Positions 17,200 through 24,975 are shown, counted from the stretch's first letter. The stretch is DNA of 36,117 nt from Armatimonadota bacterium (GCA_012522575.1 JAAYKE010000047.1:1-36117); one strand, 5' to 3'. Numbers and translations: made by a program. Notes: generated from the sequence alone by a model not told the origin.

Positions 17200-17544
17200 A
17201 TGAGAATGCGACTCAGCCGGGACAACAAAGGGTTCACCCTGATAGAGATAATGATTGTGATCGCGATAATTGCCGTCTTGATGGCGATTGCGCTGCCAAA
17301 CATGATGAGGGCGCGGGAGGCATCTCAAAAAAGAGCCTGCCTGTCTAATTTGCGGGAAATCAATCAGGCAAAAGAGCAATATGCTATGGAGTGTCGAAAG
17401 CAGGAGGGGGATGAGGTGAGCTGGAACGATATAGTGCCGGGTTATTTGAAAACTCAGCCGGCCTGTCCGCTTGGCTCGGCCTATGGGCTGCAGATCATTG
17501 GAACCTATCCCACATGCGCGAATCCTCAACACGTTATGCAGTAA
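17200..17544 (+). CDS. Short type IV pilin-like / pseudopilin protein 1
   Basis: The N-terminus is a class III (prepilin peptidase) signal: a short basic leader, then KG|FTLIEIMIVIAIIAVLMAIALPNM, the hydrophobic assembly helix with glutamate at position 5 of the mature protein. The remaining 80 or so residues are small and end in CPLGSAYGLQIIGTYPTC. The ATG at 17200 has GAGG upstream and gives 114 residues; a TTG at 17176 is open but less likely. Possible roles are type II secretion, a competence-type pilus or another pilus-like fibre; no assembly ATPase or prepilin peptidase is in view. It resembles the next pseudopilin, 217 bases downstream. Confidence 0.85.
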   Translation: MRMRLSRDNKGFTLIEIMIVIAIIAVLMAIALPNMMRAREASQKRACLSNLREINQAKEQYAMECRKQEGDEVSWNDIVPGYLKTQPACPLGSAYGLQIIGTYPTCANPQHVMQ

Positions 17545-17761
17545 TAAAATTGCTCGAAGGTGCTTTTTATATCAGCGCCGGCGGTGTTGTGGATCAACTT
17601 TATGTGCATTCCTGCCGATATATGAGGATGGCACAGAGGCTTATGAAATGCTCTCCGGGTAAAAAGCCTCGCGCTCATAGAAGAAATGCTTGTTCGGAAA
17701 TCCGCTCGGACTTGCCAGGGTATTTAACCGTGGTTCAGCCAGGGCCGAGGAGGTATCATTG

Positions 17762-18094
17762 ATGCGAAAGTCAATCAGAAAAAAAGGTTTTACGCTGGTG
17801 GAAGTTATGATAGTGGTGGCGATGATTGCTATGCTGCTCGCCATTGCCGCGCCCAGCTTCGTGAAAACCAGGGACACTGCGCGAACGACTGCCTGTCTTT
17901 CCAACCTCAAATCAGTCGATGACGCCAAGATGCAGTGGGCTATGGAAACTCACAAAAGCGACGGGGACGCAGTGCTATGGGCGGATCTTTCCCCGTCATA
18001 TATGAAGTCGCAGGTGGCTTGTCCGTGGGGATATGAATATACCCTGCAGCCTATCGGCGTGCCGCCATACTGTCCTGTGGTCGGCCACCACTAG
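17762..18094 (+). CDS. Short type IV pilin-like / pseudopilin protein 2
   Basis: This 110-residue protein has the prepilin signature KKG|FTLVEVMIVVAMIAMLLAIAAPSF. It is clearly a paralog of the preceding pseudopilin. Shared features are ACLSNL after the helix, AKxQxAMExxKxxGD, a W-x-D-x-x-P-x-Y-x-K segment, and CPxGxxYxLQxIGxxPxC near the end. I chose the ATG at 17762 because GAGGAGGT lies 7-8 bases upstream; the frame is open to 17690 without a leader-like sequence. The 217-base gap upstream includes a 7-bp inverted repeat GAGGCTT/AAGCCTC (17636-17642, 17664-17670), which may be an RNA hairpin. A hairpin follows the gene. Confidence 0.85.
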   Translation: MRKSIRKKGFTLVEVMIVVAMIAMLLAIAAPSFVKTRDTARTTACLSNLKSVDDAKMQWAMETHKSDGDAVLWADLSPSYMKSQVACPWGYEYTLQPIGVPPYCPVVGHH

Positions 18095-18118
18095 CTTTAA
18101 AAACAGTACATAAGCAAA

Positions 18119-18147
18119 GGGCCTGACGGGCGCGCCCGATCAGACCC
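18119..18147. terminator. Bidirectional terminator candidate between pseudopilin 2 and the LuxR gene
   Basis: A near-perfect palindrome at 18119-18147 (GGGCCTGACGGGCG against CGCCCGATCAGACCC, one mismatch and one bulge) lies between two convergent genes. On the minus strand it is followed by TTTGCTT, which suits termination of the LuxR/sigma transcript. The plus-strand side has no T run. Confidence 0.55.
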
Positions 18148-18209
18148 TATGTCTATGCCACACTTGTATTAAAGCTGGTTTCAACGTTGATTTATAATCC
18201 ACGCACACT

Positions 18210-18461
18210 TCAAGTGTCTGCAATTATTCCCAGTTCTACTGCCCTTTTGAACGCTTGAAAGCGATTCGAGGCTCCCAGTTTGACGTATGCTCTAGCCAGG
18301 TAAAAATCTACTGTCCTCTTGCTGACTGACAGTACACTAGCTACCTCGCTGGAACATTTGCCGTCAAAGATTAACTTGAGAATCTCGCGTTCCCTATCCG
18401 TAATTTGGGCCAGGGTTTCCTTATCCCCGGGGCCTAACGCAGTTCGCTCGGTGCTCTCCAT
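18210..18461 (-). CDS. Small LuxR/GerE-type DNA-binding protein
   Basis: The 83-residue protein is little more than one LuxR-type helix-turn-helix, with TDREREILKLIFDGKCSSEVASVLSVSKRTVDFYLARAYVKLG. There is no receiver or ligand-binding domain, so it resembles GerE-type stand-alone regulators. I chose the ATG at 18461, which follows GAGAGGGGG. An upstream TTG at 18482 would overlap the sigma-factor stop by four bases and lacks its own ribosome-binding site. It is directly downstream of the sigma gene on the same strand, so both are made together. Target genes are unknown. Confidence 0.85.
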   Translation of the reverse strand: MESTERTALGPGDKETLAQITDREREILKLIFDGKCSSEVASVLSVSKRTVDFYLARAYVKLGASNRFQAFKRAVELGIIADT

Positions 18462-18478
18462 GCTTCCCGTGCCCCCTC

Positions 18479-19372
18479 TCAAGTTTCGAAAAAAGTCTCA
18501 AGCCAATTTCTTGTCACCGCTAATTTTAGTTTTTTAAGCGCCCTTGCCTCCAACTGCCGCACCCTCTCCCGTGTAATGTGCATTTGTTGGCCAATTTCCT
18601 GAAGAGTGGCGACTGAACCATCCTTAAGGCCAAAGCGTTTTTCGATTATATTCTTTTCCTGAGGATTAAGCCAGGTCATCAACTCGCTTAGCACCTCAAG
18701 AGTTTCTCGCTTCATCGCATCATGTTCGGGGTTCGAAGCCCCCGAATCCGTCAGGCGTTCGAGAAGCGAAGTCAAGCCATCCTCCGTGACAGGTTCATCC
18801 AGAGACACTAATGCCTCGGATGCTTCCAGCAAACGCAGCACCTTCTCCCGGGGGAGCTGCATCTTCTGGCACATCTCTTCAATAGTAGGTTCTCTACCGA
18901 ATTCGTTTACGAACGAAGTGCCGATCTTATTCAGTTTTCGTATAGATTGAACAATATAGCTTGGTACTCTGATTGCGCGCCCCTGTCGTTCGATAGCGCG
19001 CATAATCGCCTGTCTGATCCAAGCAACCGCATACGTGCTGAACCTGAAACCTCTGTCCGGGTCAAAAGATTCCACTGCCTTCATCAAGCCTATATTGCCT
19101 TCTTGAATCAGGTCCGGCAATGGAACCCCCGAACGAGAGTAAACCTTGGCAATGCTCACAACCAGTTTCAGGTTGCATTCTATCAGTTGGCGATGTGCAA
19201 CCAAATCGCCTGCCTTAGCTTTTCGTGCCAGGCTCTGTTCTTCCTCAGGCCCTAGCAAAGGCCATTTGCCAATCCGATCCAGATACATATCCATCGAATC
19301 GGCTACTTCCGAAGTAACGGGCAGCGCTTCTTCAAGAACCGGCTCCGTCAATTCCAGCGGATCGCTGTGCAT
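18479..19372 (-). CDS. Sigma-70 family factor, group 2 (RpoD/SigA-like)
   Basis: The 297 residues carry sigma regions 1.2 to 4.2 without the acidic region 1.1 of the housekeeping factor. Region 1.2 is DSMDMYLDRIGKWPLLGPEEE. Region 2 includes LPDLIQEGNIGLMKAVESFDPDRGFRFSTYAVAWIRQAI. Region 3 covers RVPSYIVQSIRKLNKI, and region 4.2 ends LQEIGQQMHITRERVRQLEARALKKLK. Length and missing 1.1 suggest a group-2 alternative sigma that reads promoters like those of SigA, perhaps under stress or in stationary phase. The ATG at 19372 follows GGAGGAAGGAGG by seven bases. A 967-base region with many inverted repeats lies upstream. Confidence 0.9.
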   Translation of the reverse strand: MHSDPLELTEPVLEEALPVTSEVADSMDMYLDRIGKWPLLGPEEEQSLARKAKAGDLVAHRQLIECNLKLVVSIAKVYSRSGVPLPDLIQEGNIGLMKAVESFDPDRGFRFSTYAVAWIRQAIMRAIERQGRAIRVPSYIVQSIRKLNKIGTSFVNEFGREPTIEEMCQKMQLPREKVLRLLEASEALVSLDEPVTEDGLTSLLERLTDSGASNPEHDAMKRETLEVLSELMTWLNPQEKNIIEKRFGLKDGSVATLQEIGQQMHITRERVRQLEARALKKLKLAVTRNWLETFFET

Positions 19373-19434
19373 CGACAAGCCTCCTTCCTCCGATCACCTC
19401 ACCACGAGGAACGGTAACTTGATATTTCGCACCT

Positions 19435-19462
19435 CCGGGCATTTGATATTTCCTGTGCCCGG
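19435..19462 (-). promoter_or_regulatory. Hairpin in the putative sigma-factor mRNA leader
   Basis: CCGGGCA (19435-19441) and TGCCCGG (19456-19462) form a perfect 7-bp stem around a 14-base loop that contains one of the TTGATATTTC direct repeats (the other is at 19419-19428). It lies about 60 bases upstream of the sigma start codon and could act as RNA structure or as a protein-binding site. Confidence 0.4.
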
Positions 19463-19705
19463 CGTCTCCCTACTAGCAACTGCCTGCCCGCCTACCGCGG
19501 TTTCCTCCCGCTAAGCAGGTTTACACATCGCCCAGCGTAGACACATTAACTTTCCGACACATGCGCCACGCTGGATACCTTTGCCATGTTTGCTCTTCGG
19601 CGACCTCCTTGTCGTCCTGATACAGAGTTGTAAATCCGGCTGCTGCCTTCACGCTGCGGCTAATATTTGCCCGCGAATGTAAAGAATATTGATATACCAC
19701 TTGCG

Positions 19706-19719
19706 TCTATTAATATAGA
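19706..19719. repeat. Inverted repeat TCTAT-N4-ATAGA
   Basis: TCTAT (19706-19710) and ATAGA (19715-19719) flank TAAT. The arms extend to eight bases on each side with one mismatch. It lies between two TTGATAT copies and is a possible operator for the divergent intergenic region. Confidence 0.35.
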
Positions 19720-19767
19720 TGCGTTAGAAGTTGATATCAAAACCAAAACCCCGCCAAATAATATATT

Positions 19768-19784
19768 ATCACAAATATTGTGAT
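19768..19784. repeat. Inverted repeat ATCACAA-N3-TTGTGAT
   Basis: The sequence is a perfect 7-base inverted repeat with a 3-base centre, a usual size for a dimeric helix-turn-helix regulator site. It lies about 400 bases upstream of the sigma start codon. Confidence 0.4.
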
Positions 19785-19851
19785 GGTTGCGGCGGTTGTA
19801 ATGCCATACCGTGTGGGCCGACAGGCGTCTAGACAGATGTAAGCTACCGCC

Positions 19852-19866
19852 CCTGTTATAAACAGG
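19852..19866. repeat. Inverted repeat CCTGTT-N3-AACAGG
   Basis: This is a perfect 6-base inverted repeat with an ATA centre, in the same intergenic region. It is a candidate regulator-binding site with no known matching regulator in the window. Confidence 0.35.
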
Positions 19867-20307
19867 TCATACTGTCCGCCTGCCCGCATCGAATTTAGTG
19901 GTTGTTCTGTGCGTAGTCCTGTGCCCTACATGCTAACATACGTTAACAACGATTTGACAACATATATGTAACAGACTTGTAAAATCTGCTGCTGCGCGAT
20001 TGGAATCTAGTAATAATACAGCATATCGGCACGACGCCCAGCACAAACACACCGTACCTTCCGTATTACACTACAACACTGCCCTAACCACTTCCTCTAT
20101 AAAAATCGCTCTACAATCAAATAATATGGCAATTAATGTGCCAAAGGGCAAATGCCCGCCAAACCCGGTATCCTTACCCGGTTATAGGTTACCTTCCAGG
20201 TGATGTTTCTAAACGAAACAGCTCTTTTCGGCGGCTTTGCAACTTTTACGCGTTGCAGTATCTGCAAAAAATAAAAGGATAGACACGGCATCTGCCTGAT
20301 GCTTTCT

Positions 20308-20334
20308 TGGTATAATATGGCGCTGATCAGGAGA
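20308..20334 (+). promoter_or_regulatory. Extended -10 promoter and ribosome-binding site of the acetyltransferase gene
   Basis: TGG followed by TATAAT (20308-20316) is an extended -10 element (TGnTATAAT) with a perfect hexamer; no clear -35 is seen, as is usual for this type. AGGAGA (20329-20334) is the ribosome-binding site for the ATG at 20340, so the leader would be only about 17 nt. Confidence 0.6.
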
Positions 20335-20339
20335 AACAG

Positions 20340-21560
20340 ATGATTGTAAGAAACCCATCAGTCAAAGCGGAACTGCAAAGGGCAATCGAGGTGGCTGCGG
20401 TCGCGTTTCCCGATACGCCGATTGAGCAATGGGCGGAGTCCTTTGAAAATGTGGCGGAACTCTTCGGGCTGCGCTATGTGATGATAGTGGAGGATGAGGG
20501 TCTGATTGTGTCTACCCTGATCTGCCAGCCAAGACCCGTATATATCAACGGCAGCCCGGTTTCGCACGCATCAACAGGCGCAGTCGCCACCCTTCCGGAA
20601 GCGCGTAAAAAGGGTTTTGCGGGAGAGATGCTTGCACAAACGGTTCGAATGTTGCGCTCCGAAAAGGTCTGTCTTTCCTCGCTGTGGACAGGTTTGTATC
20701 CCTTTTACAGAAAGGTCGGCTGGGAGGCGGGGTCGGAGGTAAAGATATATAGCGCGCCGGGGAAAGTGTATGCGGAAATTGGCGATGCAAGCCGGGTTCG
20801 CAGTGCGAAAGAAGGCGAACTTGGCAATATCAAGGCCATCTATGACGACTGGGCGCAGGATCATAACTGCCTCACCAGTCGCAGCGATGTCTGGTGGGAT
20901 AAAGTGACGAGGGTGCGTGAGCCGTTGAAGATGATCGCTGAGCCTTGCGCTGATGTGAGCATCGTTGTGCATACGACGGGGGATCAGATCGATGGCTATG
21001 CGGCCTACAAATTCTTGCAGGACAAAGAAAATCAGGTTATTAACGTCTTCGAGATTGCGTTTTCGGAACCGACTCACCGCAGAGATATGCTGGCCGCCCT
21101 TGGATCGCTCGTCGGTGACGGCAGGCTCGCTATGTATGCGCCTTGTGATGACTTGTTTTTGCACGAAGTTCCCAACCCGCGGACTATCAGCACAAGCGTA
21201 AATACGTCTTTTCAGTTTCGGGTAGTCGACCCTGTCGAGGCGATGAAAAACCTGACAATCGACGAAGGCGCACAGGGCGCGGCGAGCTTCTCGATAAGCG
21301 ATCCGGTCTTTAATGAGGGATGGGATTTCGGCGTTGAGGCGGATGGGGAAAAACTGCGAATCACAAAGCCTGCGTCGAAGCGCCGGCTGGAAATGGATAT
21401 TCAGACATTCGCCCAACTCTATTCCGGATACCTCAAACCCTATGATGCGTGGGAGTTGGGCAGGATACGAGCCGACGGAGATGCGATGGAGATGCTGATT
21501 TGCGCAGGTGATATATTTTCTCCCCTGACGCCATACCGAACCTGGCTGGAGCCGGGTTAG
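20340..21560 (+). CDS. Eis-like GNAT N-acetyltransferase
   Basis: The 406-residue length and order match the Eis family: an N-terminal GNAT domain, a second GNAT-like domain and a C-terminal sterol-carrier (SCP2)-like domain. The acetyl-CoA loop is seen in GAVATLPEARKKGFAGEML (about residues 80-98), followed by SLWTGLYPFYRKVGWE, the typical Eis segment for the donor/acceptor groove. The SCP2-like part spans about 285-400. Eis proteins acetylate aminoglycosides or other amines, and the substrate here is unknown. It stands alone with its own promoter and overlaps the convergent DUF2007-like gene by four bases. Confidence 0.85.
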   Translation: MIVRNPSVKAELQRAIEVAAVAFPDTPIEQWAESFENVAELFGLRYVMIVEDEGLIVSTLICQPRPVYINGSPVSHASTGAVATLPEARKKGFAGEMLAQTVRMLRSEKVCLSSLWTGLYPFYRKVGWEAGSEVKIYSAPGKVYAEIGDASRVRSAKEGELGNIKAIYDDWAQDHNCLTSRSDVWWDKVTRVREPLKMIAEPCADVSIVVHTTGDQIDGYAAYKFLQDKENQVINVFEIAFSEPTHRRDMLAALGSLVGDGRLAMYAPCDDLFLHEVPNPRTISTSVNTSFQFRVVDPVEAMKNLTIDEGAQGAASFSISDPVFNEGWDFGVEADGEKLRITKPASKRRLEMDIQTFAQLYSGYLKPYDAWELGRIRADGDAMEMLICAGDIFSPLTPYRTWLEPG

Positions 21561-21901
21561 AGATGAGAATCCGATGCCGGGTCCTGCCGTATAATTTCCG
21601 CGGCTTTCCCTGCATCGCGGGCCGGCACTTTCAATTCAGGTGAATTGTCGGCTATTGACGCCTCGATTCCCCGTTCGCGCAGCTTCTGCGCCCAAACCTT
21701 TGCGGGTTCCATCTCCCGAAACCAGGCTATCGTGACGATCTCGTCGGGATTCAGGTGCGCGCTGGCGGGTATTTCCGCAACATAATACGCCGGAGCCTCG
21801 CGCTCCCGTCCCCACAGCCGTCCCAATCTGCGAAAAAATAAATAGGCCGCAAAGATGGCAATGGCCAACTGCAGTGCTATTGTGATCTCTCTTGATGTCA
21901 T
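21557..21901 (-). CDS. Membrane-anchored DUF2007-like small protein
   Basis: The protein has an N-terminal membrane helix (about residues 7-23, IALQLAIAIFAAYLFF), a basic stretch RRLGRLWGRERE, and a soluble C-terminal part with VTIAWFREMEPAKVWAQKLRERGIEASIADNS. This last part resembles the DUF2007 fold, a PII-like or putative signal-transducing domain. The ATG at 21901 has AGGAA upstream; a TTG one codon earlier is less likely. The function is not known. Confidence in the gene is fair, and confidence in the domain call is modest. Confidence 0.6.
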   Translation of the reverse strand: MTSREITIALQLAIAIFAAYLFFRRLGRLWGREREAPAYYVAEIPASAHLNPDEIVTIAWFREMEPAKVWAQKLRERGIEASIADNSPELKVPARDAGKAAEIIRQDPASDSHL

Positions 21902-22302
21902 CAAGGGTTCCTTCGGCGATTTTAGCTCGGTTACCTCTATTGAAGTAACAACTCACTCTTCGTGAGTTATAGTAGTTGCTGGCCTTTGCCCCAGCCACAC
22001 AAACTATGTCATTTCGAACGAAGTGAGAAATCCGCTTTTCCGTAAATCGCGAAAGCTCGAAAGAAGCGAAACCCGGAAAAGAGAAGGGAAAAAGCAGATT
22101 CCTCGGCATTCGCCTCGGAATGACAAAATTTGGAGGCTACGCATAACCCTCTCAATAACTCTTCTAACCTCTAACTTCCAGATCTCATCATTCGTGAGCT
22201 GTTGCGAAATAGCGGCATCGTTGCGCCCGGTGCACGCTCACGGTATACTATTAGCGCCGATTATTTGAATTGACCGTTGGCGGCGTGCCATCGGAAGAAC
22301 TT
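21902..22302. other. Intergenic region with a MITE/REP-like repeat
   Basis: No convincing gene lies in these 401 bases. An inverted repeat AACTCAC-N5-GTGAGTT lies near 21950-21970, where it may be a hairpin. A 119-base imperfect palindromic element occupies 22007-22125. The last 40 bases hold the ribosome-binding site GGAAG of the split glycosyltransferase gene. Confidence 0.6.
22007..22125. repeat. Palindromic dispersed-repeat-like element (MITE/REP type)
   Basis: The element begins TGTCATTTCGAACGAAGTGA and ends with CCTCGGAATGACA. Its two ends are imperfect inverted repeats of about 35 bases (TGTCATTTCGA...AATCCGCTTTT against TGTCATTCCGA...AATCTGCTTTT on the other strand). This pattern, with TGTCATTnCGAnCGAA at one end and CTCGGAATGACA at the other, is like dispersed non-autonomous palindromic repeats seen in many environmental bacteria. 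There is no transposase gene in the window. Confidence 0.65.
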
Positions 22303-23478
22303 ATGCGAATTGCCATATTTACAGAAAGTTATGAGCCGATAGTAAACGGTGTCAGCGTATGCGTCAGCACCCTGCGTGATGGGTTGATCAAGCGCGGACA
22401 CGAAGTTTTCATTTTTGCCCCGGCATATTAAGGATGTACCGATAAAGTCGACCGAGTCACTCGAACCCCTGCCGCCCGTACCTTTTGTATGCCGGACTAT
22501 CCGTTTCCGCTGCCGTTGGCTCCTGCGGCAAAGCGCGTCTTTTCAGAACTCAAACCCGATCTGGTGCATACGCAGTCCCCATTTATGCTTAGCGTATTAG
22601 GCGCAAGGTGGGCGCGTCAATATAACGTGCCGCTGGTGGCGACCAATCATACGCTTTATACGGAGTATGCCCACTATGCGCCGATTCGTCCCAAGTCGCT
22701 GACAAAGCGGTTTTTGATAGACTTGATAAGATGGTACTATTCCGGCCCGGATGCGGTGGTAGTCCCTTCCGGCCCGGTTGCCAAAATGCTGAGATCATAC
22801 GGCATAAAGAATCGCATGGAGGTCATTAAAACCGGCGTGGATCCGATTCCTCCTCTGACGCCGGAAGATCGAGAAGCTGCGCGAGAATTGCGCGGAGTAG
22901 GGCCGGGAGATTTCCTGCTTTTGTATGTAGGCAGAATCGCACGTGAAAAAAACCTGCGAATGCTTTTGACGGCGTTCAAGACCGTGCTTACTGCACATCC
23001 GCAGTCTAAGTTAGTCCTGGTCGGCGGAGGTCCTGCGCTTGCCGAGACCAAAGAGTATGCCGACGGGCTGCAGCTTGGGGACAAGGTGGAGTTTATGGGA
23101 ATGCTCCCGCGCAACGATATTGAGCCTGTTTACGGCGCAGCAGATGCGTTTGCCTTCCCCAGCACCACCGAGACGCAGGGGATCGCAATATGCGAAGCTT
23201 TGAGCGCGGGACTGCCGGTGGTGGCGGTCGACGCCGGCGGATTACCTGAAAATCTGGAGAACGGGTGCGATGGATTTCTGACCGCAGATGACCCTGCCGA
23301 GTTCGCCGACAGGATCAGTTTCCTTATTAAAAGCTCAGATGACCGCCGTCAAATGAGCGTGCGAGCGCGCCAAAACGCACTCAACTTCTCGATAGATCGA
23401 ATGGTCGACGAATTCGAAAGCCTGTATCAATCGGTGATCAACGCCGCCGACCAGACTGCAACGGCCGGAGCTTCATAG
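22303..23478 (+). pseudogene. GT4 glycosyltransferase gene split by an in-frame TAA
   Basis: The ATG at 22303, with GGAAG just upstream, opens a typical GT4 N-terminus: MRIAIFTESYEPIVNGVSV, with a DGLIKRGHEVFIFAPAY segment. After 42 codons there is a TAA (22429-22431). The same frame then continues without any shift as GCTDKVDR...PDYPFPLPL to the end at 23478. The C-terminal half has the nucleotide-sugar-binding GT-B domain, with LLYVGRIAREKNL, LVGGGP and STTETQGIAICEALSAGLPVV (E-x7-E type). A full product would be about 390 residues, close to diacylglycerol glucosyltransferase or mannosyltransferase relatives. An ATG at 22489 could still start a 329-residue fragment lacking the acceptor-side N-terminus. 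A sequencing error or a recent nonsense mutation are both possible. Confidence 0.75.
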
Positions 23479-23505
23479 CCGCAGATACTTCAGTCGGGCT
23501 TCAAT

Positions 23506-24975
23506 TTACCCTTTGGTAGCGCTCTCGATCTTGCGGATATCGTCCATTGCGCGTTTGGCGTCTGCGTGGTCAGGCTTGAGCTGCAGCACCGGCTCCAGAA
23601 ACTGCTTGGCCGCTTCGAGGTTACCCATTAAAATCGCCAGTCGCCCGGACACATACATGCCTTCGATTGTCCCTTCAAACAAACTAAACGAATGTTTTTG
23701 CTGCTTCAACAACCCGGCAGTCAGGAACACCTGCAGTTCAGAGTCCCTGAGATCACCCAATTCACGCTCTATCCAGGCAAGGTTCAGGCGAGCATTTACA
23801 TCCTGCGGGTTCATATCCAGCGCGAGCCGCAGCGCCGATGCCGCATCCGCCCACTTCTTTTCACCTGCCAGTTTGCTTGCTTTTTCTACCAGCCTGGGGG
23901 CTTCTTCGGAGGCTATGCCGTCGCGGATATTCTGAGGAACATAACTCATCAATATGGGCTTGAAATCGGTATTTGTGGCCTTTTGAATCGCTTCACATAT
24001 CAATTCCGTGTCCGGATTTCCGGTGTAGTTCAGCCCGCTCATTATCTTCGCAAGCGCCTGAGGTCCGGATTTAGCCAGCAAGCCGGATATTGCCTCCACC
24101 GAATATTGAATGCGAGCAACCTCCATTTTGGAATCAAACGAGGCAGGGTCCCTGTTGAGATATGGCGACTGCGGCCAGGATATCAGGTTGACCTTGTCCT
24201 TCTGCTCTTTTGCGATGGAGCTTACCGAAAACAGCGTCGAGGAGACATTATTGAGCTGCTTGGAGCCGTATTTAGCAACGATCTGCCGCGTCAAAAATCC
24301 GCTGACGCCTTCGTTGAACCACCGGCTGAACGGATTATACAACCTGAGCGGCACGGCGATCAGATAGGAGATTGTATCCTGAACGGGAGCGATAGCCATC
24401 GGATCTCCCGAACCCAGGAAGTCCATCGATATCTGAGTCAGCTTGTATTCCGCACGAATGCTGCCGTCGGCGTTAATCAAAACCGGGAAGTAGCTGCGTT
24501 TTATTTTATCGGGATTGATCTCTTCTTCGGCAAGGACCATGTTAAATTCGTCTTTTTCCTTGTTATATCTGACCTGTATCACTCCCGCATCTATGCCTTC
24601 GGTAGCAACCGCGTCGGCCTTGCGCACCAGCTTAATATCGGAAAATGCGCCGACCAGCCCTTCGGACTTGCTTTTGAACATCTGAAGCCGGGACCTGGCG
24701 TTGTCCTGCCTCTCTTCGGCCCCGAGAGCCTGGGCTATGTCCTGCGCCATAGCTCCCACATCAGAAAGCAAAGCGATTGTCTGGCGATGTGTTTCAATTG
24801 AGGGCTTGATCGTCGATTGAGCCATAGCCATCACCTTATTCGCCTGTGCTTCCATTCCATTAGGATATGTAACGGTGATCCCTGCAGTGGATATTTCCTT
24901 GACCCCTTGCGCATAGCAGCACGCGCCTCCGCAGAGTATTGTTAAGACAACAAACCATATACCGAAACGTTTCAT
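23506..24975 (-). CDS. Secreted degenerate peptidase-MA-like protein with TPR tail
   Basis: The ATG at 24975 follows GGAGGT and gives a signal peptide MKRFGIWFVVLTILCGGACC with AQ at the likely cleavage point. The frame is open further upstream but without a leader. The middle part resembles peptidase MA domains: RWFNEGVSGFLTRQIV corresponds to the WxxEGxAxY segment. The expected HExxH zinc helix upstream is replaced by a stretch around DTISYLIAVP with no histidine pair, so proteolysis is doubtful. From about residue 365 there are TPR-like helices (KKWADAASALRLALDMNPQD and GNLEAAKQFLEPVLQLKPDH). It may be a protein-binding factor at the cell surface. Length is 489 residues. Confidence 0.65.
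   Translation of the reverse strand: MKRFGIWFVVLTILCGGACCYAQGVKEISTAGITVTYPNGMEAQANKVMAMAQSTIKPSIETHRQTIALLSDVGAMAQDIAQALGAEERQDNARSRLQMFKSKSEGLVGAFSDIKLVRKADAVATEGIDAGVIQVRYNKEKDEFNMVLAEEEINPDKIKRSYFPVLINADGSIRAEYKLTQISMDFLGSGDPMAIAPVQDTISYLIAVPLRLYNPFSRWFNEGVSGFLTRQIVAKYGSKQLNNVSSTLFSVSSIAKEQKDKVNLISWPQSPYLNRDPASFDSKMEVARIQYSVEAISGLLAKSGPQALAKIMSGLNYTGNPDTELICEAIQKATNTDFKPILMSYVPQNIRDGIASEEAPRLVEKASKLAGEKKWADAASALRLALDMNPQDVNARLNLAWIERELGDLRDSELQVFLTAGLLKQQKHSFSLFEGTIEGMYVSGRLAILMGNLEAAKQFLEPVLQLKPDHADAKRAMDDIRKIESATKG

Larger units (their letters stand above)
19373..20339. other. Long intergenic region upstream of the sigma gene and the acetyltransferase gene
   Basis: These 967 bases separate two divergent genes. 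I see no convincing coding region: a 67-codon frame at 20000-20203 starts with TTG without a ribosome-binding site and is proline-rich. The part nearer the sigma gene holds four same-strand copies of TTGATAT (19419, 19443, 19689, 19731), a leader hairpin (19435-19462) and inverted repeats at 19706-19719, 19768-19784 and 19852-19866. A TTGACA (19954-19959) followed after 18 bases by TGTAAA is a possible plus-strand promoter. The part near 20300 holds the acetyltransferase promoter. Confidence 0.6.

Noticed and set aside
17590-17761. A c-di-GMP-I (GEMM) riboswitch before pseudopilin 2 (GGCACAGAGGC was suggestive)
   Set aside because: The conserved GCACAGGGCAAACC core, the ACGCAAAGCC segment and the second helix are absent; only a simple hairpin remains.
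20000-20203. A small 67-residue gene in the long intergenic region
   Set aside because: TTG start without a ribosome-binding site, no motif and odd composition.
22429-22431. Stop-codon reassignment or a programmed event at the TAA in the glycosyltransferase
   Set aside because: Many genes in the window end with TAA and no recoding signal is visible; mutation or sequencing error is simpler.
22415-22600. A frameshift explanation for the split glycosyltransferase, using an overlapping frame with LEPLPPVPF
   Set aside because: The original frame continues as TPAARTFCMPDYPFPLP, which fits the family without any shift.
23692-24801. A 369-codon open frame antisense to the peptidase-MA-like gene
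   Set aside because: The minus-strand gene has a signal peptide, a ribosome-binding site and family motifs; the plus-strand frame has none.
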